Below, one piece after another: positions 1 through 5,857 of a DNA stretch of 7,779 nucleotides. A program made the position numbers and the translations under genes. Each line of letters starts with the position of its first letter. The first letter of the stretch is position 1. The stretch covers positions 1-7,779 of the forward strand of contig JALTPW010000852.1 of NCBI GenBank assembly GCA_026999335.1. Direction: 5' to 3'. This DNA comes from Chromatiales bacterium (GTDB lineage: Bacteria; Pseudomonadota; Gammaproteobacteria; SZUA-152). Under the pieces are notes generated by a model. That model had not been told where the DNA came from. It worked only from the letters and a program-made list of their open reading frames with translations, and ran no database searches.

Positions 1-1715
1 TCGAGAATGTCGCGCGTGTCGAGGTCATTCGCGGTCCCGGTTCGGCCGTCTATGGCGCCGATGCCTTCTCTGGTGTTATCAACGTGATTACCAAAGGGGC
101 GAAAGACATTGATGGCACCGAGGTAGTGGGCGAGATTGCCTCCTTTGGTACCCGCCGGACGGCCCTGCTGCACGGGCGGCAGTTAGGTAAAATGGAGCTG
201 GCGTTCTACCTGGAATACCAGCAGACCGATGGTGATGACGGACGGGTGATCGAAAAAGATGCCCAGACCGAGGCTGATGGGTTCTCCAACACTACGGCAT
301 CTCAGGCCCCCGGTTCTCTGGATACCCGGGGGAAACGCCTGGATGTGCATCTCGATGCAAAGCGTGATCATTGGCGCCTGCGTCTTTGGAACTGGCGGTT
401 GCAGGATGTGGGTGTGGGTCCAGGGTTGGCGCAGGCACTGGATTCCGGTGGACGAGGTGATGGAAGCAACTATCTCACTGATGCTACCTACGACAATCCG
501 GATTTCGCCCGGGATCTGGGCCTCAAGGCCACACTTAGCTACATGGACATCAGTGGTGACTCCCGTCAGCGCTTGTTCCCTGCTGGCACACGCCTGCTTA
601 TTGGCAGCGATGGCAATATCAACTCTGCGGGCTCACCTGTCGATTTTCCCGATGGTCTCATCGGTAACCCCGATATCGATGAGCAGCACTGGCGGTTGGA
701 CAGCAGCCTGTTTTACACTGCCCTACAACGTCACCGCCTGCGCCTGGGTATCGGCGCCTCCCTGGGACGCCTCAAGGCTGGTGAGACGAAAAACTTCGGC
801 CCCGGGGTCATTGATGGCAGCCAACCCGTGGTCGATGGCACACTGACCGACGTCACGGGCACGCCCCATGTCTTTATTGGCGACCATGAACGGCGGGCCT
901 ATTATCTTTCCCTGCAAGACGAATGGCAGCTGGCCCCCGACTGGGGCCTTACCGCCGGTGTGCGTTACGATAATTATTCCGACTTCGGTAATACTGTGAA
1001 TCCCCGCCTGGCCCTGGTCTGGCAGTCTCTCTATAACCTCACCACCAAGCTCCTCTACGGCCGCGCCTTCCGGCCGCCGTCCTTTCAGGAACTCTTCAAC
1101 CAGAACAACCCGGTGGCCATCGGCAACAAAAACCTGGAGCCCGAGACGATTGAGACCATCGAGCTGGCCTTCGACTACCAGCCCACCTTCGACATCCACA
1201 TGACGGTGAATCTGTTCAGCTATGAAATCAAGGATCTCATCGAGTTTGTGGATACGGGGAGTGGGGCGGTCGCGGGGAATGTCGGCCGCCAGAAGGGGCG
1301 AGGCCTCGAATGGGAGTTGGCCTGGGATGTCAGCCCGGCGGTGGATATTCGCACAAACTATGCCTTTCAGGATGCCCGCGACGTCGCCACCGATGAGATG
1401 GCCGCCGGAGTTTCCCGCCATCAGTTCTACTTGCGCGGTGATTGGCGTTTTGCCCCGCAATGGATCCTCGATGGGCGTTTCAACTGGATTTCCTCGCGGC
1501 AGCGGCCGGTTGCTGACTCCCGCTCCAGCCTCGCGGGCTATCGCAGCGTCGATCTCTTTCTGCGCCGTACCGATATCTTCGGTAAGGGAGAGATTGGTTT
1601 CATGGTGCGCAATCTGCTGGATCAGGAGCGCCGGGAACCCTCTCCTGAGGCCATTCCTGGCGACTATCCATTAGAAGGCCGTAGCTATAGCGCGACAATA
1701 AAGCTGCATTTTTAG
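1..1715 (+). CDS. TonB-dependent outer-membrane receptor, 5'-truncated by window edge
   Basis: The open frame runs from base 3 (no start in view) to TAG at 1713-1715, giving 570 visible residues. It opens inside the plug domain: VEVIRGPGSAVYGADAFSG followed by VINVITK is the conserved end of a TonB receptor plug. The rest reads as alternating aromatic/polar barrel strands. A receptor-type RPPSFQELF segment and NLEPETIETIELAF lie near 1069-1172, and the protein ends in Phe (KLHF), the usual outer-membrane insertion signal. The signal peptide, TonB box and first half of the plug, probably about 100-150 residues, lie outside the window. Overall it resembles the CirA/BtuB-like branch, which imports iron chelates, cobalamin or similar ligands using TonB energy; the ligand cannot be told from this sequence. 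A GTG at 84 is internal to the plug and is not the start. Family confidence is high. Confidence 0.93.
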   Translation, partial: ENVARVEVIRGPGSAVYGADAFSGVINVITKGAKDIDGTEVVGEIASFGTRRTALLHGRQLGKMELAFYLEYQQTDGDDGRVIEKDAQTEADGFSNTTASQAPGSLDTRGKRLDVHLDAKRDHWRLRLWNWRLQDVGVGPGLAQALDSGGRGDGSNYLTDATYDNPDFARDLGLKATLSYMDISGDSRQRLFPAGTRLLIGSDGNINSAGSPVDFPDGLIGNPDIDEQHWRLDSSLFYTALQRHRLRLGIGASLGRLKAGETKNFGPGVIDGSQPVVDGTLTDVTGTPHVFIGDHERRAYYLSLQDEWQLAPDWGLTAGVRYDNYSDFGNTVNPRLALVWQSLYNLTTKLLYGRAFRPPSFQELFNQNNPVAIGNKNLEPETIETIELAFDYQPTFDIHMTVNLFSYEIKDLIEFVDTGSGAVAGNVGRQKGRGLEWELAWDVSPAVDIRTNYAFQDARDVATDEMAAGVSRHQFYLRGDWRFAPQWILDGRFNWISSRQRPVADSRSSLAGYRSVDLFLRRTDIFGKGEIGFMVRNLLDQERREPSPEAIPGDYPLEGRSYSATIKLHF

Positions 1716-1810
1716 CGGCGATCCCGGCAAAGCTGCATGCGCCCCGGAATCTTTTTCGGGTCGGCTCTCGCCACAGAATAGATAATTCCCGTGTTTTGTA
1801 TAGGCACTGC

Positions 1811-1982
1811 CCACCTTGCACCCATCTGTAGCGTGCGCCATGCGCACGATGCCCCTAATATATCGGTTTTTTTTACAGGAACGGCCTATCGCATCCTTTG
1901 GGCATCAGCCGCGACGGATGCTGCTACAAATCAAAACTTGACACCGCTAAATGTAATACTAGACTGGTATTACATGCTTTAG
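1811..1982 (+). repeat. 172-bp dispersed repeat R1, copy 1 (upstream of vapBC)
   Basis: This segment recurs at 4665-4833 in the same orientation. I estimate roughly 85% identity by eye, with only three gap positions. The final 60 bases, which hold the promoter and palindrome, are the best conserved. It contains a REP-like hairpin (CGTGCG-CCATG-CGCACG around 1831-1848), a GCATCC/GGATGC inverted pair and, at its right end, the vapB promoter and operator. Homology stops at TTTAG (1978-1982), just where the vapB ribosome-binding site begins. A 63-codon frame across it (1791-1982) is an accident of the repeat. Confidence 0.85.
1938..1975 (+). promoter_or_regulatory. vapBC promoter with overlapping 25-bp palindromic operator
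   Basis: TTGACA (1938-1943) is a perfect -35. With a 16-bp spacer, TAGACT (1960-1965) is a fair -10. A palindrome at 1951-1975 covers the -10: ATGTAATAC on the left mirrors GTATTACAT on the right around a TAGACTG centre, with perfect 9-bp outer arms. AbrB/MazE-type antitoxins classically bind such palindromes in their own promoter, alone or with the toxin, so autorepression is the likely mode. A strong ribosome-binding site AGAGGTG (1981-1987) follows 7 bases before the vapB ATG. The palindrome is seen directly; the regulator is inferred. Confidence 0.75.
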
Positions 1983-1994
1983 AGGTGCGGAATC

Positions 1995-2216
1995 ATGCGT
2001 GTTACAACGAAAGGGCAGGTCACGATCCCAAGAAGTGTGAGGGAGACTTTAGGCATCGCCCCGGAAACTGAAATTGATTTTGTTGAGGATCGTGGGCGAT
2101 TTTACATTGTTAAGACGGATGATCCTGATAAAACAGGGAAATTCAAAAAATTCAGGGGAATAGCGACGGCAAAAATGTCTACCGATGAAATTATGGCCTT
2201 CACAAGGGAGGCATAA
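1995..2216 (+). CDS. vapB: VapB-type antitoxin, AbrB/MazE/SpoVT swapped-hairpin family
   Basis: 73 residues. The N-terminal half (about 1-45) is an AbrB/MazE/SpoVT DNA-binding domain: MRVTTKGQVTIPRSVRETLG is close to the family signature, followed by a short strand-rich segment (IDFVEDRGRFYIVK). The C-terminal tail (about 46-73, ending STDEIMAFTREA) is the expected toxin-wrapping region. It should neutralise the VapC product and repress its own promoter through the palindrome just upstream. The ATG is well placed behind AGAGGTG, and the stop TAA shares its last A with the vapC ATG (TAATG), so the pair is translationally coupled. The sequence is more AT-rich than the flanking genes, which fits horizontal arrival of the module. 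Confidence 0.9.
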   Translation: MRVTTKGQVTIPRSVRETLGIAPETEIDFVEDRGRFYIVKTDDPDKTGKFKKFRGIATAKMSTDEIMAFTREA

Positions 2217-2647
2217 TGAACGGTGTTTTTGTTGATTCATGTGTGTTGCTGGATTTATTTACCGATGACGTGAATTGGGCTGATTGGTCGGAAAAAATAT
2301 TAGAGAAATATAGCCAGACCAATACGCTATACATTAACTCCATTGTTTATACAGAAGTTTCTATTGGCTTTGTCAATATAGAAGAAGTTGAAAGCGCTAT
2401 TTCAGGGCTGGATATTAAGGTGCTGGAAATACCCCGTGAAGCATTATTTCTTACCGGGAAAGTCTTTCTCAAATACAGAAAAAACAAGGGAAACAACATA
2501 TTGCCGTTACCTGATTTTTTTAATGGGGCGCATGCATCCATATCGGCATTCGATCTGATAACAAGAGATTCTGGAAAATATAAAACCTATTTTCCTCAAC
2601 TCAGATTAATACATCCCCATGAGAATTCATCAGAGATTCTCGGGTAG
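2216..2647 (+). CDS. vapC: VapC-type PIN-domain ribonuclease toxin
   Basis: 143 residues, a normal length for a VapC. PIN-domain acidic residues are in order: D7 in FVDSCVLLD, E47 in IVYTEVSIGF, D100 in LPLPDFFNGAHA and D118 in LITRDSGKYKTYFP. The LPDFF.GAHA and TRD...Y.TYFP..RLI segments are typical of one large VapC subgroup. VapC toxins are Mg-dependent endoribonucleases that cut tRNA or rRNA and stop translation when the antitoxin is lost; the RNA target here is unknown. All acidic residues are present, so the toxin should be active. A strong Shine-Dalgarno AAGGGAGG (2204-2211) lies inside the end of vapB, and the start overlaps the vapB stop by one base. A REP-like repeat follows 17 bases after the stop. 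Confidence 0.92.
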   Translation: MNGVFVDSCVLLDLFTDDVNWADWSEKILEKYSQTNTLYINSIVYTEVSIGFVNIEEVESAISGLDIKVLEIPREALFLTGKVFLKYRKNKGNNILPLPDFFNGAHASISAFDLITRDSGKYKTYFPQLRLIHPHENSSEILG

Positions 2648-2664
2648 CCCGGGTTTCGCAAGCT

Positions 2665-2721
2665 GGGTGGGCCGCTATTTGTGTCCACGCGGTTGTAAAA
2701 CCGGGCCAGCATCCATTGAAT
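2665..2721 (+). repeat. 57-bp REP-like repeat R2, copy A (downstream of vapC)
   Basis: Matches 4841-4897 over exactly 57 bases, with one compensated gap pair and scattered substitutions. The shared core is GGGTGGGC...TTTGTG(C/T)CCACGCGG, then TGTAA, CCGGG and CATCCATTGAAT. In copy B the first half forms a clean 8-bp hairpin (GTGGGCAC/GTGCCCAC). Here the left arm is degraded, so the hairpin is weak. Confidence 0.8.
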
Positions 2722-2841
2722 GCTATTATCCGCATGAAACCAAATTAACGCGAGGGCATGGCCCTCCGTTACATTTTCTCCCGGTGGTGATGGAGCCTTC
2801 TACCGCAAATCTGCGAATGGTAATAGAGACATCAAAGACGC
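2722..2841. other. Short intergenic gap with a 6-bp hairpin upstream of the citrate-synthase-like pair
   Basis: GAGGGC (2752-2757) and GCCCTC (2761-2766) form a perfect 6-bp stem with a 3-base loop. It is not followed by a clear T-run, so it is not a convincing terminator. I find no well-spaced sigma70 promoter and only a poor ribosome-binding site before the ATG at 2842. An in-frame stop at 2824-2826 rules out a longer start. Confidence 0.4.
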
Positions 2842-3669
2842 ATGAACACAGACAAACCGAACCGCGGCCAAGTCCAGAGTCGCAACGAACCCTTCACGGC
2901 GCGCACGGCGACCCGCATCTGCGAAGAGACGCCCAGCGCGGAAAATCCCTATCTCAGCCAGACCTGCCGGTACCATGGTTACGAACTGGGTGAGCTGATG
3001 CAGAAGCGCAGTTTTGTCGATGTCCTGTTTCTGCTTCTGCGGGGAGAACTGCCCAGTCCCGACCAGGGACGATTATTTGAGACCCTGTTGGTTGGCCTGA
3101 GCAACCCCGGCCCTCGCCATGCGGCGACCCGCGCGGCCATGATGGCCGGTGTGGGCAAGACCAACCCGGTGCACATCCTACCCATCGCCCTCTCGGTGCT
3201 GAGTGGCAATCACCTTGGCGGTGGCGAGGTCACGGCAGCGATGGCCTTCCTCCGTCGCCAGCGGAACAAGGATCCCCGGGCCGTGGCGGTGGAGCTGCTG
3301 ACCGCCTGTGAACGCCCGGCGGAAGGGGACTGGCGTGTGGCGCCCGGTTTTGGTAGCCGTTTCGATGGCATCGACCCCCTGCCGCTGTCGATGGTTAATC
3401 GGTTGCTGGCCTTGCCAGGGGCAGGGGAGGCCTTGCACTGGGGCAGCCGTTTTGCCGCAGCCTTGAAGCCGGAGCAAGGTGGCTGGTTGCTGCCCGCCGT
3501 GGCCGCCGTAGTTTTTTTGGATCTCGGTTTTCATCCTCGCGCCGGGGCTGGCCTGTTTCAGATTGCCGCCGCCCCGGGCCTGCTCGCCCACGGCCTTGAA
3601 CTGGCCAATCAGCCGAGAACGGCGATGCCTTTTCCTGATGACGATCACTACTTCATAGAGGTGACATAA
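2842..3669 (+). CDS. Citrate-synthase-superfamily protein A (citryl-CoA-lyase-like length, altered active site)
   Basis: 275 residues, far shorter than citrate synthase (about 370-430) but near the length of citryl-CoA lyase-type members. Superfamily landmarks: GYELGELMQKRSFVDVLFLL (about 46-65) with LRGELPSP; SGNHLGGGEV (121-130), aligning with the LHGGANE loop and keeping a His (H124); GFGSRF (169-174), aligning with GFGHRVY but with Ser in place of the second catalytic His; and FLDLGFHPRAGAGLFQ (225-240), keeping the catalytic Asp (D227), followed by APGLLAHGLE. Ordinary citrate synthases use His, His and Asp to condense acetyl-CoA with oxaloacetate; with one His missing, standard chemistry is doubtful. 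It is GC-rich. Its TAA shares one base with the next ATG, so it is coupled to a second homologue, which suggests a heteromeric complex. The substrate is unknown. Confidence is high for the superfamily, low for function. Confidence 0.78.
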   Translation: MNTDKPNRGQVQSRNEPFTARTATRICEETPSAENPYLSQTCRYHGYELGELMQKRSFVDVLFLLLRGELPSPDQGRLFETLLVGLSNPGPRHAATRAAMMAGVGKTNPVHILPIALSVLSGNHLGGGEVTAAMAFLRRQRNKDPRAVAVELLTACERPAEGDWRVAPGFGSRFDGIDPLPLSMVNRLLALPGAGEALHWGSRFAAALKPEQGGWLLPAVAAVVFLDLGFHPRAGAGLFQIAAAPGLLAHGLELANQPRTAMPFPDDDHYFIEVT

Positions 3670-4508
3670 TGACATCCGAAAGCACATTGTGGGACAAGCG
3701 GCGGGGCATTATTCGAAGTCGGAAGGGCGGATGGGTCATTGGACAAGGCGTTTATTACGGTCGCTATTCGCTGTTGGATGATCTGGTGGGGCAGGTTTCC
3801 TATTTTCAGACCTTGTTGCTCGCCGTGCTAGATGAATTGCCGGAGAGACGCATTGCGGATTGGGTTGAGGCTGTCTATCAGTGTATGAGTTACCCGGATC
3901 CTCGACTTTGGTGTAACCATATTGGCAGCCTGTCAGGGGCCGTTCGATCCTCGCCAGTTGCAGGTGTTTCTGCGGGTATTTTGGCTTCCGATTCCAGTAC
4001 GTATGGCCCCGGTGTGGTGATGAAGGAGGTTTATGAGTTATATCGCAATGGACTGGCGCAAAAGAAAAACAGGGCATTACTACCCCAGATTTTGAGGAAT
4101 TGTGCGCGGAGGCGGGGAAAGCGGTTGATTGTTTCTGGTTTTGGGCGTCCCATAGCCACTGCCGATGAACGGATTGCAACGATGGAGCAGGTCAGTAAAA
4201 AGTTGGGGCTGGAGGCCGGGCCATACCTGATGTTCGCCTATGACGTAGAACAGTATTTACTAGAGACCCAGGGGGAAAGTCTGAACCTAACGGGTTATGC
4301 GGTTGCTGTCATGATGGATTTTGGCTGGACGCGACTACAAATTCAGCGAATATCTGCAATTGTTGTCACCAGCGGTGTCGCCGCCTGTTACAGCGAAGCC
4401 TGCGATAATCCGCCGGAATCCTTTTTGCCCCTGCAGTGCGAAGACATCGAATACCATGGCCATGCGCCGCGTTCGGTGCCTGATGTGGGGGAAGAGGGCG
4501 GCGACTGA
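3669..4508 (+). CDS. Citrate-synthase-superfamily protein B (divergent partner, both catalytic His positions lost)
   Basis: 279 residues, similar in size and layout to the preceding product but more diverged. Its N-terminal part (about 30-60, ending DELPERRIADW) parallels the GELPSP region. SYPDPRLWCNHIGSLSG (74-90) is a distinctive block. In SDSSTYGPGVVMKE (107-120) the first catalytic His position appears to be Tyr112. In SGFGRPIATADERI (156-169) the second His of GFGHRV appears replaced or deleted. VMMDFGWTRLQIQRISAI (214-231) keeps the Asp (D217), and SGVAAC follows where other members have PGLIAH. The TAATG overlap plus AGAGGTGA (3657-3664) gives translational coupling to the upstream gene. 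Citrate synthases are dimers with shared active sites, so an A/B heterodimer, with B structural or regulatory, is a reasonable inference. The acidic C-terminus (EEGGD) is short and probably flexible. Confidence 0.65.
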   Translation: MTSESTLWDKRRGIIRSRKGGWVIGQGVYYGRYSLLDDLVGQVSYFQTLLLAVLDELPERRIADWVEAVYQCMSYPDPRLWCNHIGSLSGAVRSSPVAGVSAGILASDSSTYGPGVVMKEVYELYRNGLAQKKNRALLPQILRNCARRRGKRLIVSGFGRPIATADERIATMEQVSKKLGLEAGPYLMFAYDVEQYLLETQGESLNLTGYAVAVMMDFGWTRLQIQRISAIVVTSGVAACYSEACDNPPESFLPLQCEDIEYHGHAPRSVPDVGEEGGD

Positions 4509-4542
4509 TTCTCTCTTTGTCGCTATCCGTTTTCTGAGTTCT

Positions 4543-4657
4543 GTGGTGGGCACTGTGTCCACGCGATTGATGCGTATTCCACGTGGGCATGAAAAGTCTG
4601 CCCATCCTACCAGATTTTTGTAGGGAGTCGGGTAGGCCGCCATTTGTGTCCACGCGG
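4543..4657. repeat. Cluster of three REP-like hairpin units of the R2 type, one inverted
   Basis: Three short relatives of the R2 core: GTGGTGGGCAC...GTCCACGCG at 4543-4565 (+); an inverted copy at 4579-4610, read on the - strand as GTAGGATGGGCAG...CATGCCCACGTGG; and GGGTAGGCCGC...TGTGTCCACGCGG at 4630-4657 (+). The alternating head-to-head arrangement is typical of REP clusters that follow the ends of genes in proteobacteria. The last unit runs directly into the R1 repeat at 4665. No coding sequence is convincing here. Confidence 0.65.
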
Positions 4658-4664
4658 ACGCTAT

Positions 4665-4833
4665 CCACCTTGCACCTGCCTGTAGCGTGTGTCATGCGCA
4701 CGACACTCGAATATATCGGTTTGTTACAGGGGCGGCCCATTGCATCCATTGGCCATCAGCCGCGCCGGATGCTGTTACAAATCAACACTTGACACCGCTA
4801 AATGTAATACCAGACTGGTATTGCATGTTTTAG
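4665..4833 (+). repeat. 169-bp dispersed repeat R1, copy 2, with no vapBC behind it
   Basis: Same content and order as 1811-1982, including the REP-like hairpin, the GCATCC/GGATGC pair, the TTGACA box and the palindrome, ending at the same TTTAG. Instead of the ribosome-binding site and vapB, the next bases are CCGGGTAGGGTGGGC, the start of the R2 repeat. The promoter/operator part differs from copy 1 at only a few bases. Confidence 0.85.
4789..4826 (+). promoter_or_regulatory. Orphan copy of the vapBC promoter/operator
   Basis: TTGACA (4789-4794) is intact. The -10 equivalent is CAGACT rather than TAGACT, so the promoter should be weaker. The palindrome at 4802-4826 (ATGTAATAC-CAGACTG-GTATTGCAT) has one outer arm mismatch but a better centre, because AATACCAG-A-CTGGTATT (4806-4822) is perfect. 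No ribosome-binding site or start codon follows, so any transcript would run into the R2 hairpin. It probably still binds the VapB or VapBC repressor (inference). Confidence 0.6.
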
Positions 4834-4840
4834 CCGGGTA

Positions 4841-4897
4841 GGGTGGGCACGTTTTTTGTGCCCACGCGGATGTAAGCCGGGTCAACATCCATTGAAT
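4841..4897 (+). repeat. 57-bp REP-like repeat R2, copy B, with perfect hairpin
   Basis: GTGGGCAC and GTGCCCAC are perfect 8-bp arms around a T-rich loop, followed by GCGG, TGTAA, CCGGGTC and CATCCATTGAAT as in the copy after vapC. Only seven bases (4834-4840) separate it from the end of the R1 copy, whereas in the left locus the whole vapBC module lies between the two repeats. Confidence 0.8.
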
Positions 4898-4911
4898 TGC
4901 GTAACAACAGA

Positions 4912-4961
4912 GGACAGACCACGGTTTACCTATTATTTGCCATGAAAACCGTGGTCTGTCC
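4912..4961. repeat. Perfect 16-bp-arm hairpin (GGACAGACCACGGTTT)
   Basis: GGACAGACCACGGTTT (4912-4927) and AAACCGTGGTCTGTCC (4946-4961) are exact reverse complements around an 18-base loop. The ACCGTGGTCTGTCC form resembles the dispersed hairpins associated with REP-type tyrosine transposases. No transposase gene is in view. It abuts the next inverted-repeat element, sharing base 4961. Confidence 0.8.
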
Positions 4962-5161
4962 CGAATGGCACTAAGTTAAGAAGAAATGACTTTATATTTC
5001 AATTAGTTAGAATGGCGTTTGATTAGGTAAGTTCAGTGCGCTTCTATCGCTTTTTCATTCATATGCATATATTCCATAGGCAGACTGATAGTGAGTTAGC
5101 TAAAAGTCCTCTGGTAACCATTTGATTATATAGGCTTATTTCTTAACTTAGTGCCATTCGG
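4961..5161. mobile_element. MITE-like element, 201 bp, perfect 22-bp terminal inverted repeats
   Basis: The left end at 4961-4982 begins CCGAATGGCACTAAGTTAAG; the right end at 5140-5161 is its exact reverse complement over 22 bases. The 157-bp interior is AT-rich and has no open frame of note. Long perfect terminal repeats with a short non-coding middle fit a non-autonomous element mobilised by a transposase elsewhere. Bases just outside (GTCTGTC on the left, CTCTGACC on the right) are similar but not a clean target duplication. I cannot name the parent insertion sequence. Confidence 0.7.
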
Positions 5162-5207
5162 CTCTGACCCCTTAAGCTCCTTAAGCTCTGTCCACTGGAA
5201 CCCTTGG

Positions 5208-5471
5208 TTAGCTTCCTTTATATGCTTCACTGCGGTGAGCAACTTTCACTACTGTAATAATTAATTCTGAATCTTTAATCTCATATAGAATTCGGTATGT
5301 GCCTTGCCTTATCCGGTATCGCTCTTGACCGGATAGCTTTATACAGCCTTCTGCACGAGGATTTTCACATAACGATTTTGCGCATTCGAGAATGCGCTGT
5401 ACATCTTTATTTGGGATATGTCGAAGATCTTTTGAAACTGATTTTTTAAAGGAGAGGCTATATTTTTCCAT
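5208..5471 (-). CDS. relE: RelE/ParE-family toxin
   Basis: 87 residues, standard for RelE. The family core is clear: an N-terminal helical part with KKSVSKDLRHIP, then KLSGQERYRIRQGTYRILYE (45-64), a hydrophobic strand (ELIITVVKV) and the closing AHRSEAYK (78-85). Candidate RNA-contacting residues are R51, R53, R55, R60, R80 and Y84. RelE toxins cut mRNA in the ribosomal A site; ParE relatives poison gyrase, but the basic RYRIR and HR...Y pattern favours the RelE side. The start lies inside the antitoxin's 3' end (14-base overlap), giving coupled translation. No clear terminator follows; a tandem 9-base repeat (CTTAAGCTC, near 5171-5188) lies just beyond the stop. Confidence 0.9.
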   Translation of the reverse strand: MEKYSLSFKKSVSKDLRHIPNKDVQRILECAKSLCENPRAEGCIKLSGQERYRIRQGTYRILYEIKDSELIITVVKVAHRSEAYKGS

Positions 5472-5691
5472 GTGACTTTAAATCATCTAGTAGTTCTTCA
5501 TAACTTAAGGTAGCTTCACTAGTCCTTTCTTCAAAAGCACTTAGATCCTCTTGGTCTTCAACTAATGACAGCCGTACTGCCTCGTTGACTACCTCAGAGA
5601 CGGACTGATGAGTCGTAGCAGCCTTTATCCTCAATGCGTGATGGATATCTGGATCGAAATAAACTGTTGATTTTTTTGATAATTCGCTCAT
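5458..5691 (-). CDS. relB: Ribbon-helix-helix antitoxin (CopG/RelB-like)
   Basis: 77 residues. Residues 7-44 fit a ribbon-helix-helix domain: strand KSTVYFDP, helix DIHHALRIKAATT, turn HQS, helix VSEVVNEAVRLSL. The acidic tail (45-77, with EDLSAFEERT and SYEELLDDLKSHGKI) is the expected toxin-binding part. It should bind the downstream RelE and repress its own promoter. The start is fixed by a near-perfect Shine-Dalgarno AGGAGGTG (5699-5706, complement) about 7 bases upstream. It overlaps the toxin gene by 14 bases. Confidence 0.88.
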   Translation of the reverse strand: MSELSKKSTVYFDPDIHHALRIKAATTHQSVSEVVNEAVRLSLVEDQEDLSAFEERTSEATLSYEELLDDLKSHGKI

Positions 5692-5698
5692 TAGATTA

Positions 5699-5745
5699 CA
5701 CCTCCTATGACAAGCATAGCGCTATAGCGTCATGACGTCAAAGCG
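5699..5745 (-). promoter_or_regulatory. relBE promoter with nested palindromes
   Basis: On the - strand TTGACG (5741-5736) and TATGCT (5718-5713) are separated by exactly 17 bases, a good sigma70 promoter, with AGGAGGTG (5706-5699) downstream. Between and over the boxes lie CGCTATAGCG (5720-5729, perfect palindrome), GTCATGAC (5730-5737) and TGACGTCA (5733-5740). Short palindromes at half-turn spacing suit cooperative binding of ribbon-helix-helix dimers. The boxes and palindromes are read directly; operator function is inferred. Confidence 0.65.
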
Positions 5746-5857
5746 TTGTAGCCGCTAACGCCAGCAGTGAGGGGCAAGTCGTAGCGGAGGTTGGTTGCGC
5801 TAGGCCCTTTTAGCACAAACCGAGCACCGCAGAGGTTTGTCTCTCTCAATTGCTTTT

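Noticed and set aside
723..1460. 245-codon frame on the - strand within the receptor
   Set aside because: It is the antisense shadow of a clear TonB-receptor barrel; composition and lack of motifs do not support a gene.
1736..1765. Rho-independent terminator after the receptor gene
   Set aside because: Only a CCCG/CGGG stem with a T-rich loop and no T-run after it; too weak to call.
2619..2993. 124-codon + strand frame bridging vapC and the first citrate-synthase-like gene
   Set aside because: It crosses the R2 repeat and overlaps two real genes out of frame, with no family features.
2842..3669. Ordinary citrate synthase (gltA) or methylcitrate synthase (prpC)
   Set aside because: About 100 residues or more too short, the second catalytic His is Ser, and it is paired with a homologue.
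5752..5810. Third attC-like site upstream of relBE (GTTAGCG and CGCAAC on the - strand)
   Set aside because: The inner arms do not pair well and the ends do not match the attC pattern, so I could not support relBE as an integron cassette despite suitable orientation.
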